A DNA stretch of 15,126 bases from an uncultured Comamonadaceae bacterium (GCA_946482595.1 CAMLSD010000109.1:1-15126), one strand, 5' to 3'; counted from the first letter of the stretch, positions 1-7,414 are shown. A program made the numbers and translations. The notes: generated by a model from the letters alone, not told the origin.

Positions 1-779
1 AGTCGCTGGTGGCGACGATCATGAAGCGCTCCAGGTCCAGCGGCAGGCCGAAGCGCGCCTCGTCCCAGGCCACCGAGGCCATCAGCGAGTTCATCGCGTG
101 CTCGGTCTTGTCCAGGTCGCCGGCGCGCACGTACACCTGCAGCAGGTGCTCGCGGCCCGAACGCGCCACGATCTTCTGCTCGCGGCACACCAGGTTGGCG
201 CCCACGAGCGCGAACAGGTAGCTGGGCTTGGGGAAGGGGTCGTGCCAGCGGGCGAAATGGCGCCCGCCGTCGAGCTCGCCCTGTTCGACCAGGTTGCCGT
301 TGGACAGCAGCACCGGATAGCGGGCCTGGTCGGCCTTGAGCGTCACGGTGAAGACCGACATCACGTCAGGGCGGTCCAGGAAATAGGTGATGCGTCGAAA
401 GCCCTCGGCCTCGCACTGGGTGAAAAACCCGCCGCCCGAGGTGTACAGGCCCGAGAGCTGGGTGTTCTTCTCGGGGGCGCAGGTGGTGCGCACCTCGAGC
501 GAAAACGGCTCGGCCGGCAGGTTCTCGAGCACCAGCTGCTGGTTCTCGACGCGAAAGGACACCGACTCGCCGTTGACGAGCACACGCGTGAGGTTCAGGT
601 CTTCACCGTCCAGCCGCAGCGGCGCGCCCGGGACCTCGGGGTTGCGTTCGACCTGCATGCGGTTGACCACCAGGGTCTTGGCCGGATCGAGGTCGAAGCT
701 CAGGTCGACGCTGCGTATCCAGTAGGCCGGGGCGGCGTAGTCCTCGCGGCGGATCAGGTGAGCGGTGCCTTCGCGCATG
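1..779 (-). CDS. pepN: Aminopeptidase N, N-terminal part (left edge cuts the gene)
   Basis: M1-family zinc aminopeptidase that removes N-terminal residues from peptides in the cytoplasm during peptide turnover. Only the first 259 codons are present; the frame stays open to base 1. The translation follows E. coli PepN closely: an opening beta-sandwich domain with FDLDPAKT near residue 30, APLRLDGEDL near 53, TQCEAEGFRRITYFLDRPDV near 120-140, LLSNGNLVEQGELDGGRHF near 160-180, and DPFPKPSYLFALVG near 185. The catalytic GAMEN and HEXXH motifs lie beyond the edge; the last residues visible, MIVATSD, come just before GAMEN in the family. The ATG at 779 gives an N-terminus of normal length; only a weak AGAAAG element precedes it. 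It lies downstream of prfB on the same strand, separated by 72 bases with a strong hairpin. Identity is very secure; completeness cannot be judged. Confidence 0.95.
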
Positions 780-799
780 GTGTTCTTTCTGGGGTAGAG

Positions 800-824
800 G
801 GCAGGCCACCAGGGGTGGCCTGCC
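800..824 (-). terminator. Perfect 11-bp hairpin between prfB and pepN
   Basis: Bases 800-810 and 814-824 are exact inverted complements with a 3-base loop. It sits just after the prfB stop (852) and about 20 bases before the pepN start (779). No T-run follows on the minus strand, so it is not a textbook intrinsic terminator; it could be a processing or stability hairpin at the prfB 3' end or structure in the pepN leader. Confidence 0.5.
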
Positions 825-851
825 ATGGCCGGTGGGTCGGGAACGCAGGGT

Positions 852-1956
852 TCACAGCCCCTGCTTCAGGCTGGCCTCGATGAAGGGGTCCAGGTCGCCG
901 TCCAGCACCTTCTGGGTGTTGGAGATCTCGACGTTGGTGCGCAGGTCCTTGATGCGGCTCTGGTCCAGCACGTACGAGCGGATCTGGTGCCCCCAGCCGA
1001 CGTCGGTCTTGCTGTCCTCGAGCTTCTGCTGGGCTTCCATGCGCTTGCGCATTTCAAAGTCGTACAGGCGCGACCGCAGGCGCTTCCAGGCGACCTCGCG
1101 GTTGCTGTGCTGGCTTCGGCCGTCCTGGCACTGCACCACGATGCCGGTGGGAATGTGCGTGAGCCGCACGGCCGAGTCGGTCTTGTTGATGTGCTGGCCG
1201 CCGGCGCCCGAGGCGCGGAAGGTGTCGGTGCGCACATCGGCCGGATTGATGTCGATCTCGATCGAGTCGTCGACCTCGGGATAGACGAACACCGAGGCGA
1301 ACGAGGTGTGCCGCCCGCCAGCAGAGTCGAACGGCGACTTGCGCACCAGCCGGTGCACGCCGGTTTCGGTACGCAGCAGGCCGTAGGCGTATTCGCCCTC
1401 GATCTTGATCGTCGCGCTCTTGATGCCGGCGGTTTCACCGGGGGATTCGTCCTCGAGATTGGCCTTGAAACCCTTGCGCTCGGCGTACTTCAGGTACTGG
1501 CGCAGCAGCATGCTGGCCCAGTCCTGGGCCTCGGTGCCGCCAGCGCCGGCCTGGATGTCGAGGAAGCAGTTGCTGGGGTCGGCCGGATTGCTGAACATGC
1601 GGCGGAACTCGAGCTGCTCGACCTCGGCGGCGAGCTTGTCCGCTTCGCCGGCAATGGCCTCCAGGGCAGCGACGTCTTCCTCGTCCTTCGACATCTCGAA
1701 CAGTTCGGAGTTGTCAGACAACTCGGATTCGAGGCGCCGGATGGTGTCGACCACGCCTTCTAGCGACTTCTTTTCCTTGCCCAGTTCCTGGGCATGCTTC
1801 GGGTCGTTCCAGACGGCCGGGTCTTCCAGGGCCGCGTTGACCTCGCTCAGGCGGATGGACTTGTTCTCCCAGTCAAAGATACCTCCGGAGTTCGGCGGTG
1901 CGCTGGGTGAGGTCGGCCAGTTGCGAGCCGATGGCGTTGATGCGTTCTGCGTCCAT
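852..1956 (-). CDS. prfB: Peptide chain release factor 2, made through a programmed +1 frameshift
   Basis: RF2 recognises UGA and UAA stop codons in the ribosome and triggers peptide release. Translation starts at ATG 1956, preceded by AGGA about 9 bases upstream. Frame 0 runs for 27 codons to a TGA at 1875-1873; skipping base 1875 moves into the frame that ends at 852, giving join(1956-1876, 1874-852) and about 367 residues (E. coli RF2 has 365). The main frame contains the SPF tripeptide in KSPFDS that reads the stop codon, and GAGGQ, whose GGQ catalyses ester hydrolysis. The C-terminus ([13 protein letters not shown] region, then [13 protein letters not shown]) is typical. An open frame without the frameshift can be traced upstream to 2012, but its first about 45 residues do not resemble RF2, so I reject that start. 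Expression is autoregulated: low RF2 slows termination at the UGA and favours the shift. Confidence 0.97.
1872..1887 (-). promoter_or_regulatory. prfB: Programmed +1 ribosomal frameshift site of prfB
   Basis: On the minus strand the sequence is CGGAGGTATCTTTGAC. It has the three canonical parts: an internal Shine-Dalgarno-like GGAGG, three bases of spacing, then CUU followed by an in-frame UGA and C. Slipping one base on CUU U reads GAC (Asp), and the protein continues ...RRYL-DWENK, matching RGYLDYD in E. coli RF2. The geometry equals the E. coli site (AGGGGG-UAU-CUU-UGA-C). Confidence 0.96.
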
Positions 1957-1975
1957 GATGTCTTGTCCTGTGGGT

Positions 1976-2021
1976 GGGTGGCGTGCGAGCGCCAAAACCG
2001 CGATTTTCGCACGCACCACCC
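1976..2021 (-). repeat. Long imperfect inverted repeat in the prfB leader / hydrolase 3' end
   Basis: Bases 1976-1988 (GGGTGG then CGTGCGA) pair with 2007-2021 (TCGCACG, a 2-base CA bulge, then CCACCC). This is a 13-bp stem with one bulge and an 18-base loop. It lies between the hydrolase stop (2044) and the prfB start (1956), and the prfB Shine-Dalgarno follows a few bases downstream. There is no T-run, so it may be a weak terminator for the hydrolase or a structured prfB 5' leader. Confidence 0.5.
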
Positions 2022-2043
2022 GACCGGGCATCACTGAAACCAC

Positions 2044-3009
2044 TCAGGCGGCGGGTGCAGGGGCTTCCAGGAAGGACTCGATCAGCCCGGCCAGCACTTC
2101 CGGCTGGTCGTGGTGCAGCATGTGCCCGGCCTGCGCGATGACCTCGCGCCGCAGCTGCGGCACCATGGCCAGGCGGGCCTCGAAGTCGGCGCGCGGGTAG
2201 CGGTCGCCCCACCATTGCGTGATGTCGGTCTGCTCGCCTTCGACCCACAGCACGGGGGCGGTGATGCGCTGCCAGCAGGCCAGCACCTCTTCCTTGCGGT
2301 AGAGCACCGGGTTCACGCGCTTGTGGGCCGGGTCGCCGAGGATCGCCCAGCGGCCGTCCGGCTGGGGCCGGGCCCACTGACTGGCCAGCCAGGCGGCACG
2401 GTCCTCGCGCAGGCGCGGGTTGGTCTTGCGCAGGCGCTGTGCCACTTCGGCCTGGCTGGCATAGGTCTTCAGGGTCAACGGTTCGCGCAGTTCGTCCAGC
2501 CATTGGGCATAGCGGGTCGGTGCCTGGCTCGGGCGGCTGTCAGGCAGGCCGAAACCTTCGAGGTTGATCAGGCGACGGATGCGCGCTGGCCGCACACCGG
2601 CGTACATCATCACCACGTTGCCGCCCATGCTGTGGCCGAGCAGGTCGATCGGCTGGCCGGGCAGCAGGGTGTCGAGCAGCACGTCCAGATCGCCGAGGTA
2701 GTCGGCAAACCAGTAGCTGTCGGCCGCCGGGGTGTCGGTCAGGCCAAAGCCGCGCCAGTCCAGCGCGATGACGTGGCGCGGGGTGCGCAGCTGGTCGACG
2801 ACAAACTGGAACGACGCACCCACGTCCATCCAGCCGTGGGCCAGCACCAGGGGCGGACGCTGCGGGGTCACCAGCGAGGCGTCGCCCCAGCTCAGCACGT
2901 GGTAGTTCAGGCCGCGCACGGGCACATGCTGGCTGTGCGCGATCCGCGCGGGTTGGTAGGGGGCTGCAGGCGGGGCAGCAGTCGGGTCGGCCCGGTCGCT
3001 CGTGGTCAT
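2044..3009 (-). CDS. Alpha/beta-hydrolase fold protein, substrate unknown
   Basis: A serine hydrolase of the alpha/beta fold (esterase, lipase or C-C hydrolase type), probably cytoplasmic since no signal peptide is visible. Counting from ATG 3009 (321 residues): LVLAHGWMD at 54-62 supplies the oxyanion-hole region, LDWRGFGLT follows at 83-91, GHSMGG at 125-130 is the nucleophile elbow with Ser127, and GHMLHHDQPE near 295-304 holds the catalytic His296. The acid is probably in the WVEGEQTDITQ stretch. A GTG at 3027 would add six residues; I prefer ATG 3009 because a -10-like TATAGT lies 7 bases before it and neither start has a usable Shine-Dalgarno. It is divergent from the GNAT gene, with 95 bases between starts, and stands upstream of prfB on the same strand. 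Family is secure; the reaction cannot be named. Confidence 0.88.
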   Translation of the reverse strand: MTTSDRADPTAAPPAAPYQPARIAHSQHVPVRGLNYHVLSWGDASLVTPQRPPLVLAHGWMDVGASFQFVVDQLRTPRHVIALDWRGFGLTDTPAADSYWFADYLGDLDVLLDTLLPGQPIDLLGHSMGGNVVMMYAGVRPARIRRLINLEGFGLPDSRPSQAPTRYAQWLDELREPLTLKTYASQAEVAQRLRKTNPRLREDRAAWLASQWARPQPDGRWAILGDPAHKRVNPVLYRKEEVLACWQRITAPVLWVEGEQTDITQWWGDRYPRADFEARLAMVPQLRREVIAQAGHMLHHDQPEVLAGLIESFLEAPAPAA

Positions 3010-3016
3010 GTCGCGC

Positions 3017-3022
3017 ACTATA
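3017..3022 (-). promoter_or_regulatory. Candidate -10 box for the hydrolase gene
   Basis: TATAGT on the minus strand, 7 bases before ATG 3009. A start point 7 bases downstream would fall at or next to the A of the ATG, giving a leaderless or nearly leaderless mRNA. No convincing -35 is visible at 16-18 bases. Confidence 0.4.
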
Positions 3023-3090
3023 GGCACCCTGTGTCGCCTGCGCTGTCACCCGTGCGTCTCGACCGCCCGGGTGCAGCTTGCCCGGGCTCG

Positions 3091-3096
3091 GATAAT
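3091..3096 (+). promoter_or_regulatory. Candidate -10 box for the GNAT gene
   Basis: GATAAT, 8 bases before ATG 3105. The predicted transcript would begin at about 3103, leaving no room for a ribosome binding site; the only purine run, GGGG, is too close to the ATG to act as one. The -35 region is GC-rich and poor. Confidence 0.4.
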
Positions 3097-3104
3097 CTGG
3101 GGCC

Positions 3105-3596
3105 ATGACGACCCACATCCGCCCTGCCGCACCGCCAGACGTGCCCACGATCGTGCAACTGATCGAGGCCCTGGCCGAATACGAAAAACTCACCCACCTG
3201 CTGGAGATCACGCCGCAGAAGCTGGAAACCCAGCTGTTCGGGCCGCGGCCCGCCGCCGAGGCCGTGGTGGCGCAGGTCGATGACGGGCAGGGGCTGCAGA
3301 CCGTGGGGTTTGCGCTGTTCTTCACCAATTTTTCGACCTTCCTGTGCAAGCCGGGTCTGTATCTGGAAGACCTGTTCGTGCTGCCGGCCTACCGCGGGCG
3401 CCACATCGGGCGGGATCTGCTGCGCCACCTGGGCCGCCTGGCCGTCCAGCGCGATTGCGGGCGTTTCGAATGGAGCGTGCTCGACTGGAACCGCAGCGCC
3501 ATCGACTTCTACGAGGCCATGGGGGCTACCGTGATGCCTGACTGGCGAATCTGCCGCGTCACCGGGGACGCACTGGCGCGGTTCGGCAGCGATTGA
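3105..3596 (+). CDS. GNAT N-acetyltransferase, SSAT/thialysine-acetyltransferase-like
   Basis: Transfers acetyl from acetyl-CoA to an amine. The 163-residue protein resembles the spermidine/spermine and thialysine N-acetyltransferase group: IRPAAPPDVP at 5-14, LAEYEKL near 23-29, GFALFFTNFSTFLCKPGLYLEDLFV at 68-92 (core strands leading to motif A), YRGRHIG at 96-102 (acetyl-CoA pyrophosphate loop), LDWNRSAIDFYEAMGA at 126-141 (motif B, with Tyr136). In motif A the usual glycine of the R-x-x-G-x-G consensus is His100, a deviation worth noting. The substrate (polyamine, thialysine, other amine) cannot be decided. No Shine-Dalgarno precedes the ATG. Divergent from the hydrolase; the acyl-CoA synthetase follows 84 bases downstream on the same strand. 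Confidence 0.88.
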   Translation: MTTHIRPAAPPDVPTIVQLIEALAEYEKLTHLLEITPQKLETQLFGPRPAAEAVVAQVDDGQGLQTVGFALFFTNFSTFLCKPGLYLEDLFVLPAYRGRHIGRDLLRHLGRLAVQRDCGRFEWSVLDWNRSAIDFYEAMGATVMPDWRICRVTGDALARFGSD

Positions 3597-3604
3597 TCGG
3601 CCGA

Positions 3605-3619
3605 GGCCGCGAGGCGGCC
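3605..3619. terminator. Short GC stem-loop after the GNAT gene
   Basis: GGCCGC (3605-3610) and GCGGCC (3614-3619) form a perfect 6-bp stem with a GAG loop, 9 bases after the GNAT stop. There is no T-run; weak evidence for termination before the acyl-CoA synthetase promoter. Confidence 0.3.
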
Positions 3620-3634
3620 CGCCTGAGCAGCCCA

Positions 3635-3663
3635 TTGGCAAGCCGGGAGCCGGGCCGTATGCT
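3635..3663 (+). promoter_or_regulatory. Sigma-70-type promoter for the acyl-CoA synthetase
   Basis: TTGGCA (3635-3640, 5 of 6 to TTGACA), an exact 17-base spacer, then TATGCT (3658-3663, 4 of 6 to TATAAT). The expected start near 3670 leaves a leader of about 11 bases containing the GGAGG at 3671-3675. Confidence 0.5.
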
Positions 3664-3680
3664 GCGCCCCGGAGGTTCGC

Positions 3681-5378
3681 ATGACATCGCTCTCGAACGA
3701 CAACGACCGCTACGCCCAACTGTACGAAGACTTCCGCTGGCATGTGCCGGCACTGTTCAACATCGCCGAGGTCTGCTGTGCCCGCTGGGCCCGCGATGCC
3801 AACACGGCCGCGCGGGTGGCCATCCACTACGAGCACGAGAACGGCCAGCGCGCGCGCATCACCTATGCCGGGTTGCAGGAGGCGGCCAACCGCCTTTCGC
3901 ATGCGCTGGAGCGCCTGGGGGTGGTGCCGGGCGACCGCGTGGCCATCGTGATGCCCCAGCGCATCGAAACGGCGGTGGCCTACATGGCGGTGCTGCAGAT
4001 GGGGGCGGTGGCGATGCCGTTGTCCATGCTGTTCGGGCCCGAGGCGCTGGCCTACCGGCTGCAGGACAGCGAAGCCCGCGTGGCCATCGCCGACGAAAGC
4101 GCCATGGCCAGCCTGCTGCAGGCGCGCGCCGAATGCCCCGCCCTGGCGCACGTGATCGGCGCCGGCTCGGCGCAGGCGCAGGGCGACGTCGGCTGGGACG
4201 CCGCGCTGGCGCGCGAGACGGCGGTCTACGCCAGCATGACCACCTATGCCGACGACCCGGCGGTGCTGATCTACACCAGCGGCACCACCGGGCCGGCCAA
4301 GGGCGCGCTGATCCCGCACCGCGCGCTGATCGGCAATCTGCCGGGGTTCGTGGCCAGCCAGAACTGGTTTCCGCAGCGCGGCGACGTGTTCTGGAGCCCG
4401 GCCGACTGGGCCTGGACGGGCGGCCTCATGGATGCGCTGCTGCCGTCGCTGTACTTCGGCGCGCCCATCGTGGCCTACCAGGGCCGCTTCAGTGCCGAGA
4501 TGGCGTTTTCGCTGATGCAGCGCTACGGCGTGACCAACACGTTCCTGTTCCCGACGGCCCTGAAGGCGATGATGAAGGCGGTGCCACAGCCCGGCGAACA
4601 GTACCAGCTCAAGCTGCGCGCCATCATGAGCGCCGGCGAATCGGTGGGCGACGCGGTGTATGCCTACTGCCAGGACGCGCTGGGCGTCACCGTCAACGAG
4701 ATGTTCGGCCAGACCGAGATGAACTACATCGTCGGCAACAGTGCCGGTCGCTGGCCGGCGCGCCCGGGCAGCATGGGGCGGCCCTACCCAGGGCATCGCG
4801 TGGCCGTGATCGACGACAACGGCAACGAATGTCCGCGCGGCACGCCGGGCGACGTGGCCGTGCATCGCCTGGACATCCACGGCGACCCCGACCCGATCTT
4901 TTTCCTGGGCTACTGGCGCCGGCCCGAAGCGACGGCGGCGAAGTTCACCGGCGATCCGGCCGACTCATGGTGCCGCACCGGCGACACCGCCGTGATGGAT
5001 GAAGACGGCTACCTCTGGTACCAGGGGCGCAGCGACGATGTCTTCAAGGCCGCGGGTTACCGCATCGGCCCGAGCGAGATCGAGAACTGCCTGGTCAAGC
5101 ACGAGGCCGTGGCCAATGCGGCGGTCGTGCCCAAGCCCGACCCCGAGCGCGGTGCGGTGGTCAAGGCCTACGTGGTGCTGGCTGCGGGGCATCAGGCCAG
5201 CCCGGCGCTGGTCGAGGCCTTGCAGGCGCATGTGCGCTCGCGCCTGGCGCCCTACGAGTACCCGAAGGAGATCGAGTTCATCGACGCCTTGCCGATGACC
5301 ACCACCGGCAAGGTGCAGCGGCGGGTGCTGCGCCTGCAGGAAGAAGAGCGCGCGCGTCAGGCGGCGGCCCGCAGCTGA
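3681..5378 (+). CDS. AMP-forming acyl-CoA synthetase (acetyl/medium-chain type)
   Basis: Activates a carboxylic acid with ATP to an acyl-adenylate and then makes the CoA thioester. At 565 residues it fits the ACSM/acetyl-CoA-synthetase-like branch of the ANL superfamily and is shorter than true Acs (about 650). Motifs in order: YTSGTTGPAKG at 198-208 (phosphate loop), WSPADWAWTGG near 238-248, FGQTE at 342-346, RTGD at 432-435 (ribose-binding Asp), GRSDDVFKAAGYRIGPSEIE at 449-468 (hinge and A8 loop), and TTTGKVQRR at 540-548 with catalytic Lys544, the residue that protein acetyltransferases silence in this family. Start ATG 3681 has GGAGG 5 bases upstream. The chain length of the acid is not readable from sequence. 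It is tail to tail with the E1 beta gene, 22 bases apart. The neighbouring GNAT belongs to a small-amine acetyltransferase branch, so I do not infer that it modifies Lys544. Confidence 0.93.
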   Translation: MTSLSNDNDRYAQLYEDFRWHVPALFNIAEVCCARWARDANTAARVAIHYEHENGQRARITYAGLQEAANRLSHALERLGVVPGDRVAIVMPQRIETAVAYMAVLQMGAVAMPLSMLFGPEALAYRLQDSEARVAIADESAMASLLQARAECPALAHVIGAGSAQAQGDVGWDAALARETAVYASMTTYADDPAVLIYTSGTTGPAKGALIPHRALIGNLPGFVASQNWFPQRGDVFWSPADWAWTGGLMDALLPSLYFGAPIVAYQGRFSAEMAFSLMQRYGVTNTFLFPTALKAMMKAVPQPGEQYQLKLRAIMSAGESVGDAVYAYCQDALGVTVNEMFGQTEMNYIVGNSAGRWPARPGSMGRPYPGHRVAVIDDNGNECPRGTPGDVAVHRLDIHGDPDPIFFLGYWRRPEATAAKFTGDPADSWCRTGDTAVMDEDGYLWYQGRSDDVFKAAGYRIGPSEIENCLVKHEAVANAAVVPKPDPERGAVVKAYVVLAAGHQASPALVEALQAHVRSRLAPYEYPKEIEFIDALPMTTTGKVQRRVLRLQEEERARQAAARS

Positions 5379-5404
5379 GGGGGCACGCCGCCGCCGGGCC
5401 TCAG
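5375..5404. terminator. Possible bidirectional terminator between convergent genes
   Basis: CTGAGG (5375-5380) and CCTCAG (5399-5404) are inverted complements that include both stop codons, with a GC-rich 18-base loop. No T-runs. Part of the symmetry comes simply from two facing TGA codons, so confidence is low. Confidence 0.25.
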
Positions 5405-6378
5405 GCCGGCTGGGCGGCAGCGTGCCCGACCAGCCGGCGGGCCGCGGCGGCAATCTCGTCGGCCTGAGGCACGCCGGCCTGCTCCAGCCCCCATGACGAA
5501 GGCGCCGGGGCATCCGGCCCGCACAAGCGCACCACCGGCCCCTTGAGCGCGTCGAACGCCTGTTCGGACACACGTGCCGCCACCTCGGCGCCCACACCAC
5601 ACGGCGCGCTCGCTTCATGCACCACGATCAGCCGCCCGGTCTTGCGCACCGAGGCCAGCACCGTGGCCTCGTCCAGCGGCTTGAGCGTGCGCAGGTCGAT
5701 CACCTCGGCATCGATGCCCTGATCGGACAGCTGCTGTGCCGCCTGCAGGCAGTGGCCCACGGTCTTCGCGTAGGACACCAGCGTGATGTCGTGCCCTTCG
5801 CGCAGCACCGCGGCCTTGCCCAGCGGCACGACCGCGTCGGGCCCGCCGACCTCACCTTCGACCTCGCCCAGCGCCAGGTCCAGGAAAAACATCACCGGGT
5901 TGTTGTCGCGGATGGCGGCCTTGAGCAGCCCCTTGGCGTCGCCCGGGCGGCTGGGCATCACGACCTTCAGTCCCGGCGTGTGCACGAACATCGCCTCCAG
6001 GTTGTGGTTGTGCTGGGCGCCCACACCCCAGCCGGCCCCGGTGGCGGTCATCACCACCATCGGAAACTCGAACTGCCCGCCCGAGAGATAGCGCAGCTTG
6101 CCGGCACTGTTGATCAGCGCGTCCATCGACAGCGTGAGGAACGGGGCGAACAGCAGGTCGATCACCGGACGCAGGCCGGTGGCGGCCGCACCGGCGGCCG
6201 TGCCGGCGATGATGCCTTCGGCCAGCGGTGTGTTGCGCACGCGCTCACGGCCGAATTCCTGGACCAGGTCGGTGTGTTTGGTGGCCACGCCTTCACCGAA
6301 GGTCAGCACGGTGGGGTCGCGGCGCATTTCTTCGGCCAGCGCGGCGGCAATGGCCTGGTTCATGGTCATTCGTTGCAT
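5401..6378 (-). CDS. 2-oxoacid dehydrogenase E1, beta subunit (acetoin/pyruvate type)
   Basis: Beta subunit of a heterotetrameric ThDP-dependent E1 that decarboxylates a 2-oxoacid or acetoin and passes the acyl group to lipoyl-E2. The 325-residue protein has the expected pyrimidine-binding domain: MNQAIAAALAEEM at 6-18, FGEGVA at 27-32, TPLAEGIIAGTAAGAA at 50-65 with the Glu54 that activates ThDP, and GAQHNHNLEAMF at 120-131. The C-terminal transketolase domain follows, with DLRTLKPLDEATV and IVVHEA. The family normally reads AQHSQ and then EHKxLY; here these are AQHNHN and LDLALG, which suggests a changed acyl pocket. ATG 6378 has GGGAG 7 bases upstream, lying in the 15-base gap after the alpha gene, so the two are surely co-translated. 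AcoB or PdhB are the nearest names; I do not assign a symbol. Confidence 0.9.
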   Translation of the reverse strand: MQRMTMNQAIAAALAEEMRRDPTVLTFGEGVATKHTDLVQEFGRERVRNTPLAEGIIAGTAAGAAATGLRPVIDLLFAPFLTLSMDALINSAGKLRYLSGGQFEFPMVVMTATGAGWGVGAQHNHNLEAMFVHTPGLKVVMPSRPGDAKGLLKAAIRDNNPVMFFLDLALGEVEGEVGGPDAVVPLGKAAVLREGHDITLVSYAKTVGHCLQAAQQLSDQGIDAEVIDLRTLKPLDEATVLASVRKTGRLIVVHEASAPCGVGAEVAARVSEQAFDALKGPVVRLCGPDAPAPSSWGLEQAGVPQADEIAAAARRLVGHAAAQPA

Positions 6379-6393
6379 GGTGGGCTCCCGTGG

Positions 6394-7368
6394 TCAGGCG
6401 TAGACGTCGGTGGTCAGTTCGCTGCGCTCGGGCAACGGCGAGGCCTGGGCGAATGCGAGGCCTGCATCGATCGTGGCCTGCACCCGCTGGCGCAGATGGG
6501 CCAGTTCGCCGTCGCCGATCTCCCGTGCCGTCCGCAGCCGCTCGCTCAGCAGCTCGATCGGATCGCGTTGGCGCCAGCGGGCCAGCTCGGCGGCGTCCAC
6601 ATAGGCCTGGTCGTCCGGCTCGTAGTGGCCGCGCATGCGGTAGGTGCTGACCTCCAGGAAGGCGGGCTGGCCGGTCTCGCGCACGGTGGCTGCGGCGCGG
6701 CTGGCGGCGGCATGCACCGCCTGCACGTCGTTGCCGTCCACGGTCCAGGTCGGCATGCCGTGCGAGGCCGCCCAGCCGTGGATGTGCTCGCCGGGCATGG
6801 CCTCGTCGCGTCGCACGAAGGCCTGCCACTGGTTGTTCTCGCACACGTAGAGCACCGGCAGGCGCCAGGTTGCGGCCAGGTTGAGCGACTCATGGAAGAT
6901 GCCCTCGCAGGCCGCACCGTCCCCAAAAAAGCAGGTGACGATGCCCGGGCGCCCGAGCATCTTCTGCGACAGCGCCACGCCCGGGGCAAGCGAGAGCTCG
7001 CCGCCCACGATGGTCGAGGTCAGCACCACACCCAGCTCGCGGGCGCTGATGTGCAGCGAGCCGCTCTTGCCCTTGCAGTAGCCGCCGGTGCGGCCCATCA
7101 CCTCGGCCAGCAGCCGGCCGACGTCGGCACCGCGCGCCAGCAGGTGGCCGGCACTGCGGTGGTTGGTGAGGATGAGGTCGTGGGCGCCGAGTGCGCGCAC
7201 CACACCCACTGCGCCGGCTTCCTGGCCGACACTGGTGCAGGTGCCGGGGGCCTTGCCCGAGACCTGCATGTCCGCCAGGGTTTCTTCATAGCGGCGGATG
7301 AGCATCATGGCCTCGAGCATCGACACCAGGGGTGTCGTGTGCAAAGGCGGGGAGATCGTGCTGTTCAT
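6394..7368 (-). CDS. 2-oxoacid dehydrogenase E1, alpha subunit (acetoin/pyruvate type)
   Basis: Alpha subunit of the same E1; binds the diphosphate of ThDP. At 324 residues it is the length of AcoA/PdhA. The ThDP motif begins at FFGDGAACEGIFHE (147-160; GDG at 149-151) and ends at CENN (176-179). Other landmarks are LIRRYEETLADMQ at 23-35, GQEAGAVGVVRAL at 48-60, LTNHRSAGHLLARGAD at 67-82, GKSGSLHIS at 100-108 and STYRMRGHYEPDD at 241-253. The usual HRGHGH-like signature is NHRSAGH here. ATG 7368 is preceded by GAGGA at 7 bases. It is first of a two-gene operon, alpha then beta, as in aco and bkd clusters, but no E2 (acyltransferase) or E3 (lipoamide dehydrogenase) lies on either side in this window. 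The 187-base upstream gap carries a phased hexamer array. Substrate unresolved: pyruvate, acetoin and branched-chain oxoacids are all open. Confidence 0.9.
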   Translation of the reverse strand: MNSTISPPLHTTPLVSMLEAMMLIRRYEETLADMQVSGKAPGTCTSVGQEAGAVGVVRALGAHDLILTNHRSAGHLLARGADVGRLLAEVMGRTGGYCKGKSGSLHISARELGVVLTSTIVGGELSLAPGVALSQKMLGRPGIVTCFFGDGAACEGIFHESLNLAATWRLPVLYVCENNQWQAFVRRDEAMPGEHIHGWAASHGMPTWTVDGNDVQAVHAAASRAAATVRETGQPAFLEVSTYRMRGHYEPDDQAYVDAAELARWRQRDPIELLSERLRTAREIGDGELAHLRQRVQATIDAGLAFAQASPLPERSELTTDVYA

Positions 7369-7414
7369 GATCGAGTCCTCACGGAGGGGTCGTGTTGGCG
7401 AAACGGATGCCCGG

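Noticed and set aside
98..1763. Long plus-strand open frames opposite pepN and prfB
   Set aside because: They overlay clearly identified PepN and RF2 coding sequence and contain no domain signature.
1957..2012. Upstream extension of the prfB frame without a frameshift
   Set aside because: Residues encoded before the frameshift point in this frame do not resemble RF2, while the [10 protein letters not shown] start in the other frame and the recoding signal do.
3018..4880. A 620-codon open frame on the minus strand, opposite the GNAT and acyl-CoA synthetase genes
   Set aside because: It is antisense to two well-supported genes, has no recognisable domain and has the low-complexity Arg/His/Ala/Gly content typical of mirror frames in GC-rich DNA.
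3105..5378. GNAT as a regulator that acetylates Lys544 of the adjacent acyl-CoA synthetase
   Set aside because: The GNAT sequence belongs with SSAT/thialysine-type small-molecule enzymes, not with Pat or AcuA; proximity alone does not support it.
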